Part shown: positions 7,493-18,575 of the stretch, piece by piece
Numbering within the stretch: position 1 is the first letter of the stretch
Layout of the letters: each line of letters opens with the position of its first letter
Source of the DNA: Nesterenkonia sedimenti
GTDB taxonomy: Bacteria > Actinomycetota > Actinomycetes > Actinomycetales > Micrococcaceae
Length of the DNA: 64,000 nucleotides
Assembly (NCBI RefSeq): GCF_012641515.1
Contig: NZ_JABAHY010000008.1
Coordinates: 1-64,000, forward strand
Direction: 5' to 3'
Position numbers and translations under genes: made by a program
Notes under the pieces: model-generated
What the model was told of the DNA's origin: nothing
What the model saw: only the letters and a program-made list of their open reading frames with translations
The model's database searches: none

Positions 7493-9022
7493 TCAGCCTT
7501 GCTGCTCCACCAGAGAGCGGAAACGTGCCATCCGAGCAAGGGAAGAATCCTTGCCCAGAAGCTCCATGGACTCGAACAGCGGCGGGGAAACCTTCCGTCC
7601 CGAAATTGCCGAACGCACCGCACCGAAGGCCTTCCGAGGCTTCAGCTCAAGCCCCTCGATCAGAGCCTCCCGCAGAGCAGTCTCAATGGACTCTGTAGTC
7701 CAGGCAGAGGCCTCAATGCCCTCAAGAGCCGAGGTGGCGGCGTCGAGGGTTTCCAAAACCTGATCCCCCAGACCGCTGAACGCCTTATCCTCGATCTGCA
7801 GCTGGTCATCTGCGACAAAGAGGAAGGCCATCATGTCTGCCCCCTCGCCCAGCAGGGCAATCCGTTCCTGGACCAGTGGTGCCGCCCCGTCGAGCAGGAA
7901 CGCCTCCCGCTCATTGAGCTGGTCTCCGACCAGTCCCTGTGCCTGCAGATACGGCACCAGGCGGTCCCGGAAATCCTGAGCCTCCAGTTTGCGAATATGG
8001 GTGCCGTTGATGGCCTCAGCCTTCTTCACATCGAAACGCGCCGGATTGCCCAGCACATCTGCGACATCGAAGTTCTCCACCAGCTCATCGACGGTGAAGA
8101 TGTCCTCATCAGCGCTGAGCGACCAGCCCAGCAGAGCCAGGTAGTTCAGCAGACCCTCACGGGTGAAGCCACGGTCGCGGTGGTGGAAGAGGTTCGACTC
8201 GGGGTCGCGCTTGGAGAGCTTCTTATTGCCCTCCCCCATCACATAGGGCAGGTGTCCGAAGGCCGGCAGGTACTCGGCGACCCCCACAGCGTGCAGAGCC
8301 CGGTACAGGGCGATCTGACGCGGTGTGGAGGACAGCAGGTCCTCCCCGCGCAGAACATGGGTGATCCCCATCAGTGCATCGTCCACCGGGTTCACAAACG
8401 GGTACAGCGGCTGACCATTGGCCCGAGCCACCACGAAGTCCGGGGTGGAACCGGCACCGAAGGTGATCTCCCCGCGGACGAGGTCAGTGAAGGTGATGTC
8501 CTCATCGGGCATCCGCAGGCGCAGCACCGGCTGGCGACCCTCGGCGCGGAAGGCCTCCTTTTGCTCATCGGTGAGGTCGCGGTCGTAGTTGTCGTAGCCG
8601 AGCTTGGGGTCACGCCCAGCAGCCCGGTGCCGCTCCTCGACCTCCTCGGGGCTGGAGAAGGACTCATAGACGTAGCCGGCCTCGGTCAACTTCGCCAGGA
8701 CGTCCTGGTAGATCTCGCCACGCTGGGACTGGCGGTAGGGCTCATTCGGCCCTCCGGCCTCCACGCCCTCGTCCCAATCAATGCCCAACCAGCGCAGCGC
8801 CTCCAGCAGCTGCTGGTAGGACTCCTCGGAATCGCGGGCGGCATCGGTGTCCTCGATGCGGAAGATCAGCTTCCCACCGGTGTGCCGGGCATATGCCCAG
8901 TTGAACAGGGCCGTGCGGATCAGACCGACATGCGGGGTGCCGGTCGGCGAGGGGCAGAACCGCACGCGGACGGGGGTGTTGGCGTCCACAGCGGGGATCG
9001 TATTCGGAGCTGCAGTGCTCAT
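7493..9022 (-). CDS. gltX: glutamyl-tRNA synthetase
   Basis: 509 residues, normal for class I GluRS. The HIGH-type motif is [20 protein letters not shown] near the N-terminus and the KMSKS-type motif is NKKLSKRDP. It attaches glutamate to tRNA-Glu. As actinobacteria generally lack GlnRS, it probably also mischarges tRNA-Gln for GatCAB amidation. It follows the FAH-family gene by 22 bp on the same strand and is followed by tRNA-Gln and tRNA-Glu. Confidence 0.97.
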   Translation of the reverse strand: MSTAAPNTIPAVDANTPVRVRFCPSPTGTPHVGLIRTALFNWAYARHTGGKLIFRIEDTDAARDSEESYQQLLEALRWLGIDWDEGVEAGGPNEPYRQSQRGEIYQDVLAKLTEAGYVYESFSSPEEVEERHRAAGRDPKLGYDNYDRDLTDEQKEAFRAEGRQPVLRLRMPDEDITFTDLVRGEITFGAGSTPDFVVARANGQPLYPFVNPVDDALMGITHVLRGEDLLSSTPRQIALYRALHAVGVAEYLPAFGHLPYVMGEGNKKLSKRDPESNLFHHRDRGFTREGLLNYLALLGWSLSADEDIFTVDELVENFDVADVLGNPARFDVKKAEAINGTHIRKLEAQDFRDRLVPYLQAQGLVGDQLNEREAFLLDGAAPLVQERIALLGEGADMMAFLFVADDQLQIEDKAFSGLGDQVLETLDAATSALEGIEASAWTTESIETALREALIEGLELKPRKAFGAVRSAISGRKVSPPLFESMELLGKDSSLARMARFRSLVEQQG

Positions 9023-9044
9023 GGTGGGGTGGTTTTCTCCTCGG

Positions 9045-9824
9045 TCAGGCGCGGAAAGTGTTGGTCAGGGAGCCGATGCCCTCGATCTCACCGGTGAAGG
9101 TATCGCCTTCACGCAGTGGGCCCACACCGGCGGGGGTACCGGTGAGGATGACATCACCGGGCAACAGGGTCATTGCCTGGGAGATGTAAGAGACGAGGTA
9201 GGTGACATCGAAGACCATGTCCTTGGTGCGGCCGTCCTGGACGGTCTTGCCGTTGAGCGTGCCGGCGATCCGCAGGTCATCAGGCTCCAGCTCGGTCTCG
9301 ATCCAGGGACCCAGCGGCGCGGAGCCGTCGAAGCCCTTGGCCCTGGCCCACTGGCCGTCGGTGCGCTGGACATCGCGGACGGTGACGTCATTGGCCACGG
9401 TGTAGCCGAAGATGACCTCATTGACCCGGTCGGCGGGCACATCCTTGCAGATCCGGCCGATCACCACGGCCAGTTCGACCTCATAGCTGAATTCCTGGCC
9501 GAAGCTGGGCAGGGTCACCGGCTCATTCGGGCCCACCACAGCAGTGTTCGGCATCAGGAACAGCAGCGGGGTGGTCGGCACCTCGTTGCCCAGCTCCTTG
9601 GCGTGGTCCACATAGTTACGCCCCACACCGATGAGTTTGGAGCGCGGGATGATCGGGGCCACCAGCCGCACGTCCTCGAGCTTATGGGTCTGCCCGGTCT
9701 CCTGGATGCCCTGGTAGAAGGGATCCCCGGCCAGCTGGGAGATGGTCTCCTCACCGGGCTCACCGGTCACAACACCGTAGGCGGGATCAGAGTCAGTAAC
9801 GAATCGTGCAATGCGCATAGTCAC
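9045..9824 (-). CDS. fumarylacetoacetate hydrolase (FAH) family protein
   Basis: 259 residues. Family signatures include [20 protein letters not shown], the metal-binding region [13 protein letters not shown] with two Glu residues, [14 protein letters not shown], and the C-terminal [18 protein letters not shown]. Members hydrolyse or decarboxylate 2-oxo acids (FAH, HpaG-type isomerase/decarboxylase, acylpyruvase, oxaloacetate decarboxylase), and the exact substrate cannot be told. It lies immediately upstream of gltX, an arrangement I recall from other Micrococcales, and is divergent from the DUF885 gene 48 bp away. Confidence 0.85.
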   Translation of the reverse strand: MTMRIARFVTDSDPAYGVVTGEPGEETISQLAGDPFYQGIQETGQTHKLEDVRLVAPIIPRSKLIGVGRNYVDHAKELGNEVPTTPLLFLMPNTAVVGPNEPVTLPSFGQEFSYEVELAVVIGRICKDVPADRVNEVIFGYTVANDVTVRDVQRTDGQWARAKGFDGSAPLGPWIETELEPDDLRIAGTLNGKTVQDGRTKDMVFDVTYLVSYISQAMTLLPGDVILTGTPAGVGPLREGDTFTGEIEGIGSLTNTFRA

Positions 9825-9872
9825 ACTCTATCGCCGGTTGCAGCTCAGCGCGGCTCTGGCAGGATTGTTGCC

Positions 9873-11573
9873 ATGAGCAACGAATTTTCCCAAAACCCTG
9901 AGACACCCCGGCAGCTGGCTGACCACTTTGTTGAGGCGCTCTGCGACCTCGACCCCACAGTGGGCACCATGCTGGGTATGCGTCCTGATGAGGACCGGAT
10001 GCCCGACTACTCCCCCACTGCGCTCAACGCCCGTGCCGAGCTGGGCCAGCGGATCCTGAACCAGCTCGATGAGCTGGAGGCTGCCGCCGGTGAACAGGGT
10101 TTCAACGAGCTGGAGCAGCGCTGCGCGGATCTGCTGCGTGACCGGATCGGCGTGGAGCTCGAAGTCCACGAATCCGGGGAGAACCTGCGGGTGGTGCGCA
10201 ATATCGCCTCCCCCATCCACACCGCCCGCTCCCTGTTCCTGCTGATGCCCCAGGAGACCGACCAGAACTGGGCTGTGATCGCCCGGCGGCTGGGGCAGTT
10301 CAGCGCCAGCTACGCCTCCCTGCGCGAAACCCTGGAGGAGGGACGACGCCGCGGGATCACCTCCGCACCCCTGCAGGTCGAGACCGTGATCGGTCAGCTC
10401 CAGGAGTGGCTGGAGGGTGATGAGACCTGGTTCCACCAGTTCGCTGCCAAGGGCCCGGAGGCCCTGTCCCGGCAGCTGCAGGAAGCCGCCGACGACGCCG
10501 CGGCAGCAGTCGCCGAGATGCGCGACTACCTCCAGCAGACCTATCTGCCGGCCGCAGAGGGCACTCCAAATGCTGTGGGCCGGGAACGGTACCTGCTGAA
10601 CACCCGCCGATTCATGGGCGCCAGTATTGACCCCGAGGAGGTCTATGCCTGGGGTTGGGCCGAGTACAAGCGGATCTACGCCGAAATGTGTGAGCTGGCC
10701 GAGCAGATCAAACCCGGTTCAACTCCGGTGGAGGCCATGGCCTGGCTGGATAAGAACGGCCGCCGGGTCGAAGGTGTTGAGGAGGTCCGCAGCTGGCTGC
10801 AGCAGATGATGGATACCGCCATTGAGGAGCTGGACGGTACCCACTTCGATATCGCCGAACCGATCAAGACTGTGGAGGCGATGATCGCGCCCTCGGGCTC
10901 TGCAGCCGCCCCGTACTACACCCGGCCGGCAGTGGATTTCTCCCGCCCGGGCAGGACCTGGCTGCCGACCCTGGGCCGCACGGAGTTCCCGATCTACGAC
11001 CTCGTCTCCACCTGGTACCACGAGGGTGTGCCCGGCCATCACCTGCAGTTCGCCCAGTGGGCCTATAAGTCCAAGGACCTCTCGGTGTACCAGACCACTC
11101 TGGGCTCCTCATCCGGGATGACCGAGGGCTGGGCGCTGTATTCCGAGCGGCTGATGGATGAGCTGGGTTACTTCGACCCCGAGGAGCGTATGGGCTACCT
11201 CGATGCCCAGATCCTGCGGGCCATCCGGGTGGTCATCGACCTCGGTATGCACCTGGAGCTGACCGTGCCGGAGGACTCCCCGATCGGCGCCGGGCAGACC
11301 TGGACCCGGGAGCTGGCCGAGGAGTTCCTCAACGCTCACACCGGCAGCCCGGCGGAGTTCGTGACCTCCGAGATCATCCGCTACCTGGGCTGGCCCGGAC
11401 AGGCGATCAGCTACAAGCTCGGTGAGCGTGCCTGGCTCAACGGACGCGAGGCCGCCCGCAAGGCAACTGAATCCCGTGGGGAGAGCTTCGACCTCAAGGC
11501 CTGGCATATGCAGGCCCTGAGCATCGGTGCCCTGGGGCTGGATGATCTCGAGGAGACCCTCGCGAAGCTCTAG
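9873..11573 (+). CDS. DUF885-family metallopeptidase-like protein
   Basis: 566 residues from ATG 9873 (MSNEFSQNPETPRQLADHF). The frame is open further upstream, but that part is antisense to the FAH and gltX genes. The motif YHEGVPGHHLQF at about residue 385 is the HExxH-like zinc site of DUF885 proteins, with the C-terminal EIIRYLGWPGQAISYKLGE also typical. No signal peptide is seen, so it is probably cytosolic. Family members are thought to be peptidases or carboxypeptidases. The stop overlaps the convergent ilvE stop by 4 bp. Confidence 0.85.
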   Translation: MSNEFSQNPETPRQLADHFVEALCDLDPTVGTMLGMRPDEDRMPDYSPTALNARAELGQRILNQLDELEAAAGEQGFNELEQRCADLLRDRIGVELEVHESGENLRVVRNIASPIHTARSLFLLMPQETDQNWAVIARRLGQFSASYASLRETLEEGRRRGITSAPLQVETVIGQLQEWLEGDETWFHQFAAKGPEALSRQLQEAADDAAAAVAEMRDYLQQTYLPAAEGTPNAVGRERYLLNTRRFMGASIDPEEVYAWGWAEYKRIYAEMCELAEQIKPGSTPVEAMAWLDKNGRRVEGVEEVRSWLQQMMDTAIEELDGTHFDIAEPIKTVEAMIAPSGSAAAPYYTRPAVDFSRPGRTWLPTLGRTEFPIYDLVSTWYHEGVPGHHLQFAQWAYKSKDLSVYQTTLGSSSGMTEGWALYSERLMDELGYFDPEERMGYLDAQILRAIRVVIDLGMHLELTVPEDSPIGAGQTWTRELAEEFLNAHTGSPAEFVTSEIIRYLGWPGQAISYKLGERAWLNGREAARKATESRGESFDLKAWHMQALSIGALGLDDLEETLAKL

Positions 11574-12646
11574 GCCAGCTTATGCAGCCAGCCGTGCCGG
11601 TCCTCGACCTTGCCGGTCTGGATGCCCAGCAGCTCCTCACGCAGAGCCAGTGTGGTGGAGTAATCGCCGGTGTGGCTGATGGTCTTATCGCCGTCGAGCA
11701 GTTCCCCGATGGGGGTCACTGCTGCGGCGGTGCCGCAGGCGAAAGCCTCGGTGATGGTGCCATCGGCTGCACCGGCTGCCCATTCGTCCAGGGTGATGCG
11801 CCGCTCCTCGACGGTCAGCCCGCGGTCCTTTGCCAGCTGGATCAGGGCCGAGCGGGTCACACCCTCCAGGATGGTGCCAGTCAGCTCCGGAGTGAGCACC
11901 CGGCCGTCATTGGTGACCAGGAAGACGTTCATCCCGCCGAGCTCCTCCACGGAGTTCTCGTGCAGGGGATCCAGGAAGAGCACCTGCTGGCAGCCGTTGG
12001 CCGCGGCCTGTTCCTGGGCGACCAAGGAGCCGGCGTAGTTGCCGCCGGTCTTGGCTGCTCCAGTGCCGCCGGGAGCTGCGCGCACATAGTCGCGCGAGAC
12101 CCAGATCTTCACCGGCTTGAGCTCGCCGCCAAAGAAGTTCCCGGCCGGTGAGGCGATGACCATATAGCGGACCTCCTTGGAGGGCCGAACCCCCAGGAAT
12201 GCCTCGGTGGCGAAGGAGTAGGGGCGCAAGTAGAGGGACTCCCCCTCACCGCCGGGGACCCAAGCCTTGTCCTTGGCCAGCAGCTGCTCCAGAGACTGCA
12301 CAAAGAGGTCCTCGGGGATCTCCGGCAGTGCCATCCGCTTGGCGGAGCGGTTGAACCGGGCGGCGTTCTGCTCGGGCCGGAAAGTGTAGATGCTGCCGTC
12401 GCTGTGCCGGTAGGCCTTCATACCCTCGAAGATCTCCGAGGCATAGTGCAGCACGGAGGCTGCCGGGTCCAGACTGATGGGGCCATAGGGCTCCACCTTG
12501 GCGTTCTGCCAGCCGCCGTCCTCGGTCCACTCCACAGTGACCATGTGGTCGGTGAACTGGGTGCCGAAGCCGGGGTTAGCCAGAGCCTCGGTGATCTTCT
12601 CCTGTGGAGTGGGATTGGGGTGTTCGATGGCAGTGAACTCGGTCAT
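11570..12646 (-). CDS. ilvE: branched-chain amino acid aminotransferase
   Basis: 358 residues, class IV PLP aminotransferase. The region GGTGAAKTGGNYAGSLVAQ with ELGGMNVFLV and the C-terminal EAFACGTAAAVTPIGEL are diagnostic for BCAT. It catalyses the last step to Leu, Ile and Val from 2-oxo acids and glutamate. It is the last gene of the ilvB-to-ilvE run. The 61 bp gap from leuB contains TATAAA (12700-12705, minus), so it may also have its own promoter. Confidence 0.95.
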   Translation of the reverse strand: MTEFTAIEHPNPTPQEKITEALANPGFGTQFTDHMVTVEWTEDGGWQNAKVEPYGPISLDPAASVLHYASEIFEGMKAYRHSDGSIYTFRPEQNAARFNRSAKRMALPEIPEDLFVQSLEQLLAKDKAWVPGGEGESLYLRPYSFATEAFLGVRPSKEVRYMVIASPAGNFFGGELKPVKIWVSRDYVRAAPGGTGAAKTGGNYAGSLVAQEQAAANGCQQVLFLDPLHENSVEELGGMNVFLVTNDGRVLTPELTGTILEGVTRSALIQLAKDRGLTVEERRITLDEWAAGAADGTITEAFACGTAAAVTPIGELLDGDKTISHTGDYSTTLALREELLGIQTGKVEDRHGWLHKLA

Positions 12647-12707
12647 GGCGAGGACCTCTTCTCTTCAGTCCGGGACGGTCAGGATGTCGTGTGGCTCACT
12701 TTATACG

Positions 12708-13766
12708 CTACTGCACACGAGCGGCGTAGGCGTCGCCCTTTTCGGCGGTGCTCAGCTGCTCTCCGGTGCCTGCGGCGGCCCATTCGGTCAGCTGCTGATG
12801 CACCGCAGTTTCTATGCGTTTGGCAGCCTGGTCCAGCCCCAGGTTCTGCAGCAGCAGGGCGGTGGAGAGCACTGCCGCGGTGGGGTCGGCGATGCCCTTA
12901 CCGGCAATATCCGGGGCGGTGCCGTGCACCGGTTCGAACATTGAGGGTGCGGTGCCGTCGACGTTGATCGATGCCGAGGGCGCCAGGCCGATGCCTCCGG
13001 AGACTGCACCGGCGAGATCGGTGAGGATATCGCCGAAGAGGTTATCGGTGACGATGACATCGAAACGCTCGGGGTTGGCCACCATATGGATAGTGGCGGC
13101 GTCGATATGCATATAGTCCCAGGTGACCTCGGGGTGCTTGGCAGCTTCTGCCTCCACGCAGCGGCGCCAGAGGTCACCGGCGTTGGTGAGCACATTGTGC
13201 TTATGGACCAGGGTCAGCTTCCCGCGCCGGTTCTCGGCCCGGGCGAAGGCATCGGCCACGACCCGCTTGACGCCGTGGGCGGTGTTGACCGAGACCTCGG
13301 TGGCGATCTCCTGGTCGGTGCCTTTGCGGAGGCTGCCGCCATTGCCCACATAGGGGCCTTCAGTGCCCTCACGCACGACGACGAAGTCGAATTCGGTGCC
13401 CTCAGCCAGCGGGGTGCTCACCCCGGGGTAGGTGCGGGAGGGCCGCAGGTTGACCGCATGGTCCAGGGAGAATCGCATCTTCAGCAGGAGGTCCCGCTCG
13501 ACCACACCGGAGGGAATCCGCTTATCCTGCGGGTCCGCACCGATGGCTCCGAAGAGGATCGCGTCATGTCCGCGCAGCTTCTCCAGAGTCTCATCGTGGA
13601 GGGTCTCACCGGTGGCCAGCCAGTGCTGGGTGCCCAGTGAATACTCGGTGTACTCGAAGGTGGCCTCTTCACCGGCCAGGGCGGCGTCGAGGACCTTACG
13701 GGCCTCGGCGGTGACCTCCGGGCCGATCCCGTCGCCGCCGATGACGGCGATGCTGAAGGTGTTCAT
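12708..13766 (-). CDS. leuB: 3-isopropylmalate dehydrogenase
   Basis: 352 residues. [20 protein letters not shown] at the N-terminus and the metal/substrate motif [20 protein letters not shown] mark the isocitrate/isopropylmalate dehydrogenase family. The length and context favour LeuB, which oxidises 3-isopropylmalate in leucine synthesis with NAD+. It lies 12 bp after metG on the same strand. Confidence 0.93.
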   Translation of the reverse strand: MNTFSIAVIGGDGIGPEVTAEARKVLDAALAGEEATFEYTEYSLGTQHWLATGETLHDETLEKLRGHDAILFGAIGADPQDKRIPSGVVERDLLLKMRFSLDHAVNLRPSRTYPGVSTPLAEGTEFDFVVVREGTEGPYVGNGGSLRKGTDQEIATEVSVNTAHGVKRVVADAFARAENRRGKLTLVHKHNVLTNAGDLWRRCVEAEAAKHPEVTWDYMHIDAATIHMVANPERFDVIVTDNLFGDILTDLAGAVSGGIGLAPSASINVDGTAPSMFEPVHGTAPDIAGKGIADPTAAVLSTALLLQNLGLDQAAKRIETAVHQQLTEWAAAGTGEQLSTAEKGDAYAARVQ

Positions 13767-13778
13767 ACGTACTCCTGT

Positions 13779-15377
13779 TCAGTCCTCGTGGCGGGGGAAG
13801 ATCGGCTGCGGCTTCTCCAGCGGTGTGCCGGGGGTCAGCTGCTGACCGAAGGCGGCGAAGGACCGCGCTCCGGTGTTGGAGGCATTGGTGGCACCGGCAT
13901 CCCCGGATGCTTCCACACCCAGTGCGTCGAGCAGTTTGCCGGCCGATTCGGGCATCACCGGCTGGGAGAGCAGTGCGACCTTACGCACCACCTCGGCGGT
14001 GACGTAGAGGACCGTGCGCATCCTGGCCTCATCGGTCTTCTTCAGCTGCCAGGGAGCCTGGTCGGCGAAGTAGGCATTGGCCTCACCGAGGACGTACCAG
14101 GTCCGCTCCAGGGCGTGGTGGAAGTCCTGGATCTGGTAGGCCTCACGGCTGATCTCCAGCAGTTTCTCCGCCTGGGCCAGGATCGCCTGATCAGCCTCGG
14201 TGAGCTCACCGGGCTCCGGGATGGCGCCATCGCAGTTCTTCACAATCATGCTCAGGCTGCGCTGGGCGAGGTTACCGAGGTTATTGGCCAGATCGGAGTT
14301 CTTACGCCCGACGACGGCGTCGTGGGTATAGGAGCCGTCCTGGCCGAAGGGGAACTCACGCAGCAGGAAGAACCGCACCACATCCAGGCCGTAGGTCTGC
14401 ACCCAGGCCTCGGGGGCGACGACATTGCCCACTGATTTGGACATCTTCTCCCCCGCATTGTGCAGGAAGCCGTGGATCATCACCCGTTTGGGCAGCGGCA
14501 GGCCCGCGCTCATTAGGAAGGCGGGCCAGAAGATGCAGTGGAACCGGGAGATGTCCTTACCGATGACGTGGACATCTGCGGGCCAGAACTTCTTGAAGGA
14601 CTCGGATTCGGTGTCGGGGAAGCCGACACCGGTGAGGTAGTTGGTCAGGGCGTCGACCCAGACGTACATCACATGGTCCAGGGATGTCTCGGACTCCGTG
14701 AGGTCCTTGGGCACCGGGACACCCCAGTCGAAGGTGGTCCGGGAGATGGAGAGGTCTTCCAGACCGTTCTCCACGAAGCGGATCACCTCGTTGAAGCGGC
14801 TGGTGGGGCCGCCGAAGCTGGGGTTATCCCGGTAGAAGCTCAGCAGCTTCTCCTGGTAGGCCGAGAGCCGGAAGAAGTAGGACTCCTCCTCGGTCCAGGT
14901 CACCGGAGTGCCGGTCTCGATGCTGTAGCGCTCCCCGTCCTCACGGACCTCGGTCTCATCCTCGTTGTAGAACCGCTCATCGCGGATGGAGTACCAGCCG
15001 GCGTATTTGTCGAGGTAGATATCTCCTGCCTCGACCATCTTCCGCCAGATCGCCTTAGAGGCCTCGTAGTGGTCCTCATCGGTGGTGCGGATGAACCGGT
15101 CGTAGGAGATTCCCAGGACCTCGTCGTCGACCTTTTTGAAGGCAGCGGCATTGCGTGTGGCCAACTCATAGGGGGTGATCCCCTCTTTCTCCGCGGACTG
15201 CTGCATCTTCTGGCCGTGCTCATCGGTGCCGGTCAGAAAATACGTCTCATAGCCGTCGAGCCGCTTGAACCGAGCCATCGCATCGGAGGCGATGTACTCG
15301 TAGGCGTGGCCGATATGCGGCTCCCCATTGGGGTATGAGATCGCCGTGGTGATGTAATACGTTGGCTGCTCTGCCAT
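13779..15377 (-). CDS. metG: methionyl-tRNA synthetase
   Basis: 532 residues, the short class I form without a C-terminal tRNA-binding EMAP domain. The HIGH motif is [20 protein letters not shown] and KMSKS is [32 protein letters not shown] is also conserved. It sits between serA and leuB with gaps of 8 and 12 bp, so it is probably co-transcribed with branched-chain amino acid and serine synthesis genes, an uncommon place for metG. Confidence 0.96.
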   Translation of the reverse strand: MAEQPTYYITTAISYPNGEPHIGHAYEYIASDAMARFKRLDGYETYFLTGTDEHGQKMQQSAEKEGITPYELATRNAAAFKKVDDEVLGISYDRFIRTTDEDHYEASKAIWRKMVEAGDIYLDKYAGWYSIRDERFYNEDETEVREDGERYSIETGTPVTWTEEESYFFRLSAYQEKLLSFYRDNPSFGGPTSRFNEVIRFVENGLEDLSISRTTFDWGVPVPKDLTESETSLDHVMYVWVDALTNYLTGVGFPDTESESFKKFWPADVHVIGKDISRFHCIFWPAFLMSAGLPLPKRVMIHGFLHNAGEKMSKSVGNVVAPEAWVQTYGLDVVRFFLLREFPFGQDGSYTHDAVVGRKNSDLANNLGNLAQRSLSMIVKNCDGAIPEPGELTEADQAILAQAEKLLEISREAYQIQDFHHALERTWYVLGEANAYFADQAPWQLKKTDEARMRTVLYVTAEVVRKVALLSQPVMPESAGKLLDALGVEASGDAGATNASNTGARSFAAFGQQLTPGTPLEKPQPIFPRHED

Positions 15378-15385
15378 TGCTTTCC

Positions 15386-16981
15386 CTAGTTCTCCTCGAG
15401 GTCCACTTCAGCGGCAAGCGCAGCGTCGACCTCTGCGCTCATAGTGTCCAGCACACCGGCCGGCAGGGCGGAGTCCACAGCCAGTACGGCCAGGGCCCGT
15501 CCCTCGCGGGTGTTCTGGGAGACCTGCATGCCCGCGATATTGACCTGGTGGGCACCCAGGATCTCACCGAGGGCACCGACCACACCGGGCCGGTCGGCGT
15601 ATTCGAAGACCACCAGGTGATCGGTCAGGGCGATCTCCAGGTCATAGCCGTTGATGCCCACGATCTTCTGGATCTGCTTGGGACCGGTGAGGGTTCCGCG
15701 CACCTCCAGGTTCGTACCCGAGGAAGTCGCCGCGCGGATGGTCAGGGCGTTGCGGTAGTCCTCCACCTCGGAGGTGGTGGTCAGCCGGGTGGAGATGCCA
15801 CGCTGCTCGGCAAGCACCGGAGCGTTGACATAGCTGACGGGATCGTTGACCACATCGGTGAACACGCCCTTCAGCGCTGCCAGCTGCAGGGCCGAGACGT
15901 TGAACTCGGCGATTTCGCCTGCAGCCTCGGTCTCGATATCGGTGAAGGCCTCGGAGCTCAGTGCGGTCAGCACCCGACCCAGCTTCTCCATCAGCGGGAT
16001 ACCGGGGCGGACCAGAGCGTCAATGGCCCCACCTGCAACGTTGACCGCATCCGGGACCAGTTCACCGTCCAGGGCCAGCCGCACTGACTTCGCCACGGAC
16101 ACACCGGCCTTCTCCTGGGCCTCGGAGGTCGAGGCACCCAGATGCGGTGTGACCACCACATTCTCCCGGGTGAAGAAGGGCAGGTCGGTGGAGGGCTCAG
16201 TGGCGAAGACATCCACGGCGACACCGGCGATCTCCCCTGCTGCCAGGGCGGTCTCAAGTGCCTCCTCGTCGATGAGTCCGCCGCGGGCCACATTGACCAC
16301 AAAGGCGCTGGGCTTCATCGCCTTGAACTGCTCGGTGCCCAGCATCCCCACCGTCTCGGGAGTCTTGGGCATATGGATGGTGATCACATCGGCCTTGGCG
16401 TAGAGCTCCTCCAGGGTGACCAGCTGGGCGCCGAGCTGGTGGGCACGGGCCGAGGTCACATAGGGGTCATAGGCGATGATCTCCATACCGAAGGACTTCA
16501 TCCGTTCGGCCACCAGTCCACCGATGCGGCCCAGGCCGATGACCCCGAGGGTCTTCTCCTGCAGCTCGACACCGGTGTACTTCGAGCGCTTCCACTCCCC
16601 TGCTTTCAGCGCCTGGTGGGCCGGGGAGATGTTCCGGGCCAGTCCCAGGATATGAGCGCAGGTCAGCTCGGCGGCGGAGACGATATTGGAGGTCGGGGCG
16701 TTGACCACCATCACCCCGGCCTCCGTTGCAGCGGGGATGTCCACATTGTCCAGGCCGACCCCGGCACGGGCCACGACTTTGAGCCGTTTGGCGTGGCTGA
16801 ACACCTCGGCGTCGACTGTGGTGGCAGAGCGCACCATCAGCGCATCGGCGTCGGCGATATCGGCAAACAGCTTGGGCCGGTCAGTGCCGTCGGACTGGCG
16901 GATTTCAAAGTCGGGGCCCAGGGCCTCAACAGTTGCCGGGGAGAGCTCCTCGGCGAGGACAACAACAGGACGATTGCTCAC
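15386..16981 (-). CDS. serA: D-3-phosphoglycerate dehydrogenase
   Basis: 531 residues, the long actinobacterial form. An NAD-binding Rossmann motif ([20 protein letters not shown]) is followed by catalytic regions ([20 protein letters not shown] and [20 protein letters not shown]), an allosteric-substrate-binding domain and a C-terminal ACT domain ([20 protein letters not shown]). It oxidises 3-phosphoglycerate, the first step of serine synthesis, and is serine-inhibited in relatives. The GTG start overlaps the ilvC stop (GTGA). Confidence 0.96.
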   Translation of the reverse strand: MSNRPVVVLAEELSPATVEALGPDFEIRQSDGTDRPKLFADIADADALMVRSATTVDAEVFSHAKRLKVVARAGVGLDNVDIPAATEAGVMVVNAPTSNIVSAAELTCAHILGLARNISPAHQALKAGEWKRSKYTGVELQEKTLGVIGLGRIGGLVAERMKSFGMEIIAYDPYVTSARAHQLGAQLVTLEELYAKADVITIHMPKTPETVGMLGTEQFKAMKPSAFVVNVARGGLIDEEALETALAAGEIAGVAVDVFATEPSTDLPFFTRENVVVTPHLGASTSEAQEKAGVSVAKSVRLALDGELVPDAVNVAGGAIDALVRPGIPLMEKLGRVLTALSSEAFTDIETEAAGEIAEFNVSALQLAALKGVFTDVVNDPVSYVNAPVLAEQRGISTRLTTTSEVEDYRNALTIRAATSSGTNLEVRGTLTGPKQIQKIVGINGYDLEIALTDHLVVFEYADRPGVVGALGEILGAHQVNIAGMQVSQNTREGRALAVLAVDSALPAGVLDTMSAEVDAALAAEVDLEEN

Positions 16982-18003
16982 CGCGCTGCAGTTCCTTCCT
17001 GGTAGTCATCATCAGTGGGGATCCAGCTGAAGAGCTTACGCAGCTCGCGGCCGGTGGGCTCGATCGGGTGGGACTCGTTCTTCTTCCGCAGCTCAGCGAA
17101 CTCCTTGGCGCCGTTGCGCTGGTCGTCCATGAACCGCTGGGCGAAGGCACCGGACTGCACATCAGCCAGCACGGCCTTCATGTTCTCCTTCACCTCGGGG
17201 CTGATCACCCGGGGGCCGGAGACGTAGTCGCCGAACTCTGCAGTGTCAGAGATGGACCAGCGCTGCTTGGTCAGACCGCCTTCAACCATGAGGTCGACGA
17301 TCAGCTTCAGCTCGTGCAGGACCTCGAAGTAGGCGATCTCGGGCTTGTATCCGGCCTCGGTCAGCACCTCGAAGCCGTACTGCACCAGCTGGGAGGCACC
17401 GCCGCAGAGCACAGCCTGCTCGCCGAAGAGGTCAGTCTCGGTCTCCTCGGTGAAGGTGGTCTCGATGACGCCGGCGCGGGTGCCGCCGATGCCCTTGGCA
17501 TAGGCCAGGGCCAGATCCTTGGCCTTGCCGGTGGGGTTCTGCTCCACGGCGATCAGCGCGGGCACACCACGGCCTGCTTCGTATTCGCGGCGGACCACGT
17601 GACCAGGGCCCTTGGGAGCAACCATGGCCACATCCACAGTCGCCGGGGGCTGGATGTAGTCGAAGCGGATATTAAAGCCGTGGGAGAAGAACAGGGCATT
17701 GCCGTCCTGCAGGTTCGGGGCCACCGACTCCGCGTAGACATCTGCCTGGTGCTGGTCGGGAACCAGCATCATCACGATATCGGCGGCCTTGGCTGCCTCT
17801 GCCGGGGTGGCGACCTTCAGGCCCTGCTCCTCGGCCTTGGCGCGGGAGGAGGAGCCCTCCTTGAGGCCGACGACGACGTCGACACCGGAGTCGCGCAGGG
17901 ACAGGGCGTGGGCGTGGCCCTGGGACCCATAGCCGATGATGGCCACGGTCTTATCGGACAGCACAGAGAGATCGGCGTCGTCGTCGTAGTAGAGGTCGGT
18001 CAC
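16978..18003 (-). CDS. ilvC: ketol-acid reductoisomerase
   Basis: 341 residues, a class I KARI. The NADP-binding motif is [20 protein letters not shown], with catalytic-region motifs [20 protein letters not shown] and [20 protein letters not shown]. It converts acetolactate or acetohydroxybutyrate to dihydroxy acids using NADPH and Mg2+. It lies 34 bp after ilvN and overlaps serA. Confidence 0.97.
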   Translation of the reverse strand: MTDLYYDDDADLSVLSDKTVAIIGYGSQGHAHALSLRDSGVDVVVGLKEGSSSRAKAEEQGLKVATPAEAAKAADIVMMLVPDQHQADVYAESVAPNLQDGNALFFSHGFNIRFDYIQPPATVDVAMVAPKGPGHVVRREYEAGRGVPALIAVEQNPTGKAKDLALAYAKGIGGTRAGVIETTFTEETETDLFGEQAVLCGGASQLVQYGFEVLTEAGYKPEIAYFEVLHELKLIVDLMVEGGLTKQRWSISDTAEFGDYVSGPRVISPEVKENMKAVLADVQSGAFAQRFMDDQRNGAKEFAELRKKNESHPIEPTGRELRKLFSWIPTDDDYQEGTAAR

Positions 18004-18037
18004 GGTGTTACTCCTAGTGTCAGTGGTGATGAGGTCT

Positions 18038-18571
18038 TTACTGTTTGAGGGCTTTGTCCGTCATGGACTTCGCGCCTCGGGAGATGGCCAGTGTTCCGGA
18101 GCGGACGATCTCCCGAACCCCGAAGGGCTCCAGGACCGAAAGCAACGCATCGAGCTTATCGGCAGCTCCGGTGGCTTCAACAGTGAGTGAGTCAGTGGAG
18201 ACATCCACGATTTTGGCGCGGAAGAGCTCCACGGCCTGGGTGACCTGCAGCCGGGTTGCGGCATCGGCCTTGACCTTGATGAGCAGGTGTTCCCGCTGCA
18301 CCGATTGGGCCGGTTCCAGCTCAATGATCTTGATGACGTTGATCAGCTTATTGAGCTGTTTGGTGATCTGCTCCAGCAGGTGAGCGTCGGCATCAACCAC
18401 CACGGTTATGCGGCTGAGGCCCTCGATCTCAGAGGGTCCGACAGCCAGGGAATGAATGTTGAAGGCTCGGCGGGCGAAGAGCCCGGAGACCCGGGAGAGC
18501 ACTCCGGGGACGTCTTCAACCAGAACGGAGAGTGTGCGTCGTGCAACGCCGTCAGCGTTTGTGGGTGCCAT
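18038..18571 (-). CDS. ilvN: acetolactate synthase small (regulatory) subunit
   Basis: 177 residues from ATG 18571 ([20 protein letters not shown]). The open frame extends upstream but that part is antisense-like sequence within ilvB. The ACT domain is visible as [20 protein letters not shown] and the second domain as [20 protein letters not shown]. It binds valine and regulates the IlvB catalytic subunit. It starts 4 bp after the ilvB stop, so the two are translationally linked. Confidence 0.95.
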   Translation of the reverse strand: MAPTNADGVARRTLSVLVEDVPGVLSRVSGLFARRAFNIHSLAVGPSEIEGLSRITVVVDADAHLLEQITKQLNKLINVIKIIELEPAQSVQREHLLIKVKADAATRLQVTQAVELFRAKIVDVSTDSLTVEATGAADKLDALLSVLEPFGVREIVRSGTLAISRGAKSMTDKALKQ

Positions 18572-18575
18572 CGCT

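Noticed and set aside
7415-9097. Long plus-strand open frame of 560 codons over gltX
   Set aside because: Antisense to the entire gltX gene; composition is that of a high-GC shadow frame with no recognisable domain.
8847-9872. N-terminal extension of the DUF885 frame by about 340 codons
   Set aside because: Antisense to the start of gltX and the FAH gene; the family start and spacing fit ATG 9873.
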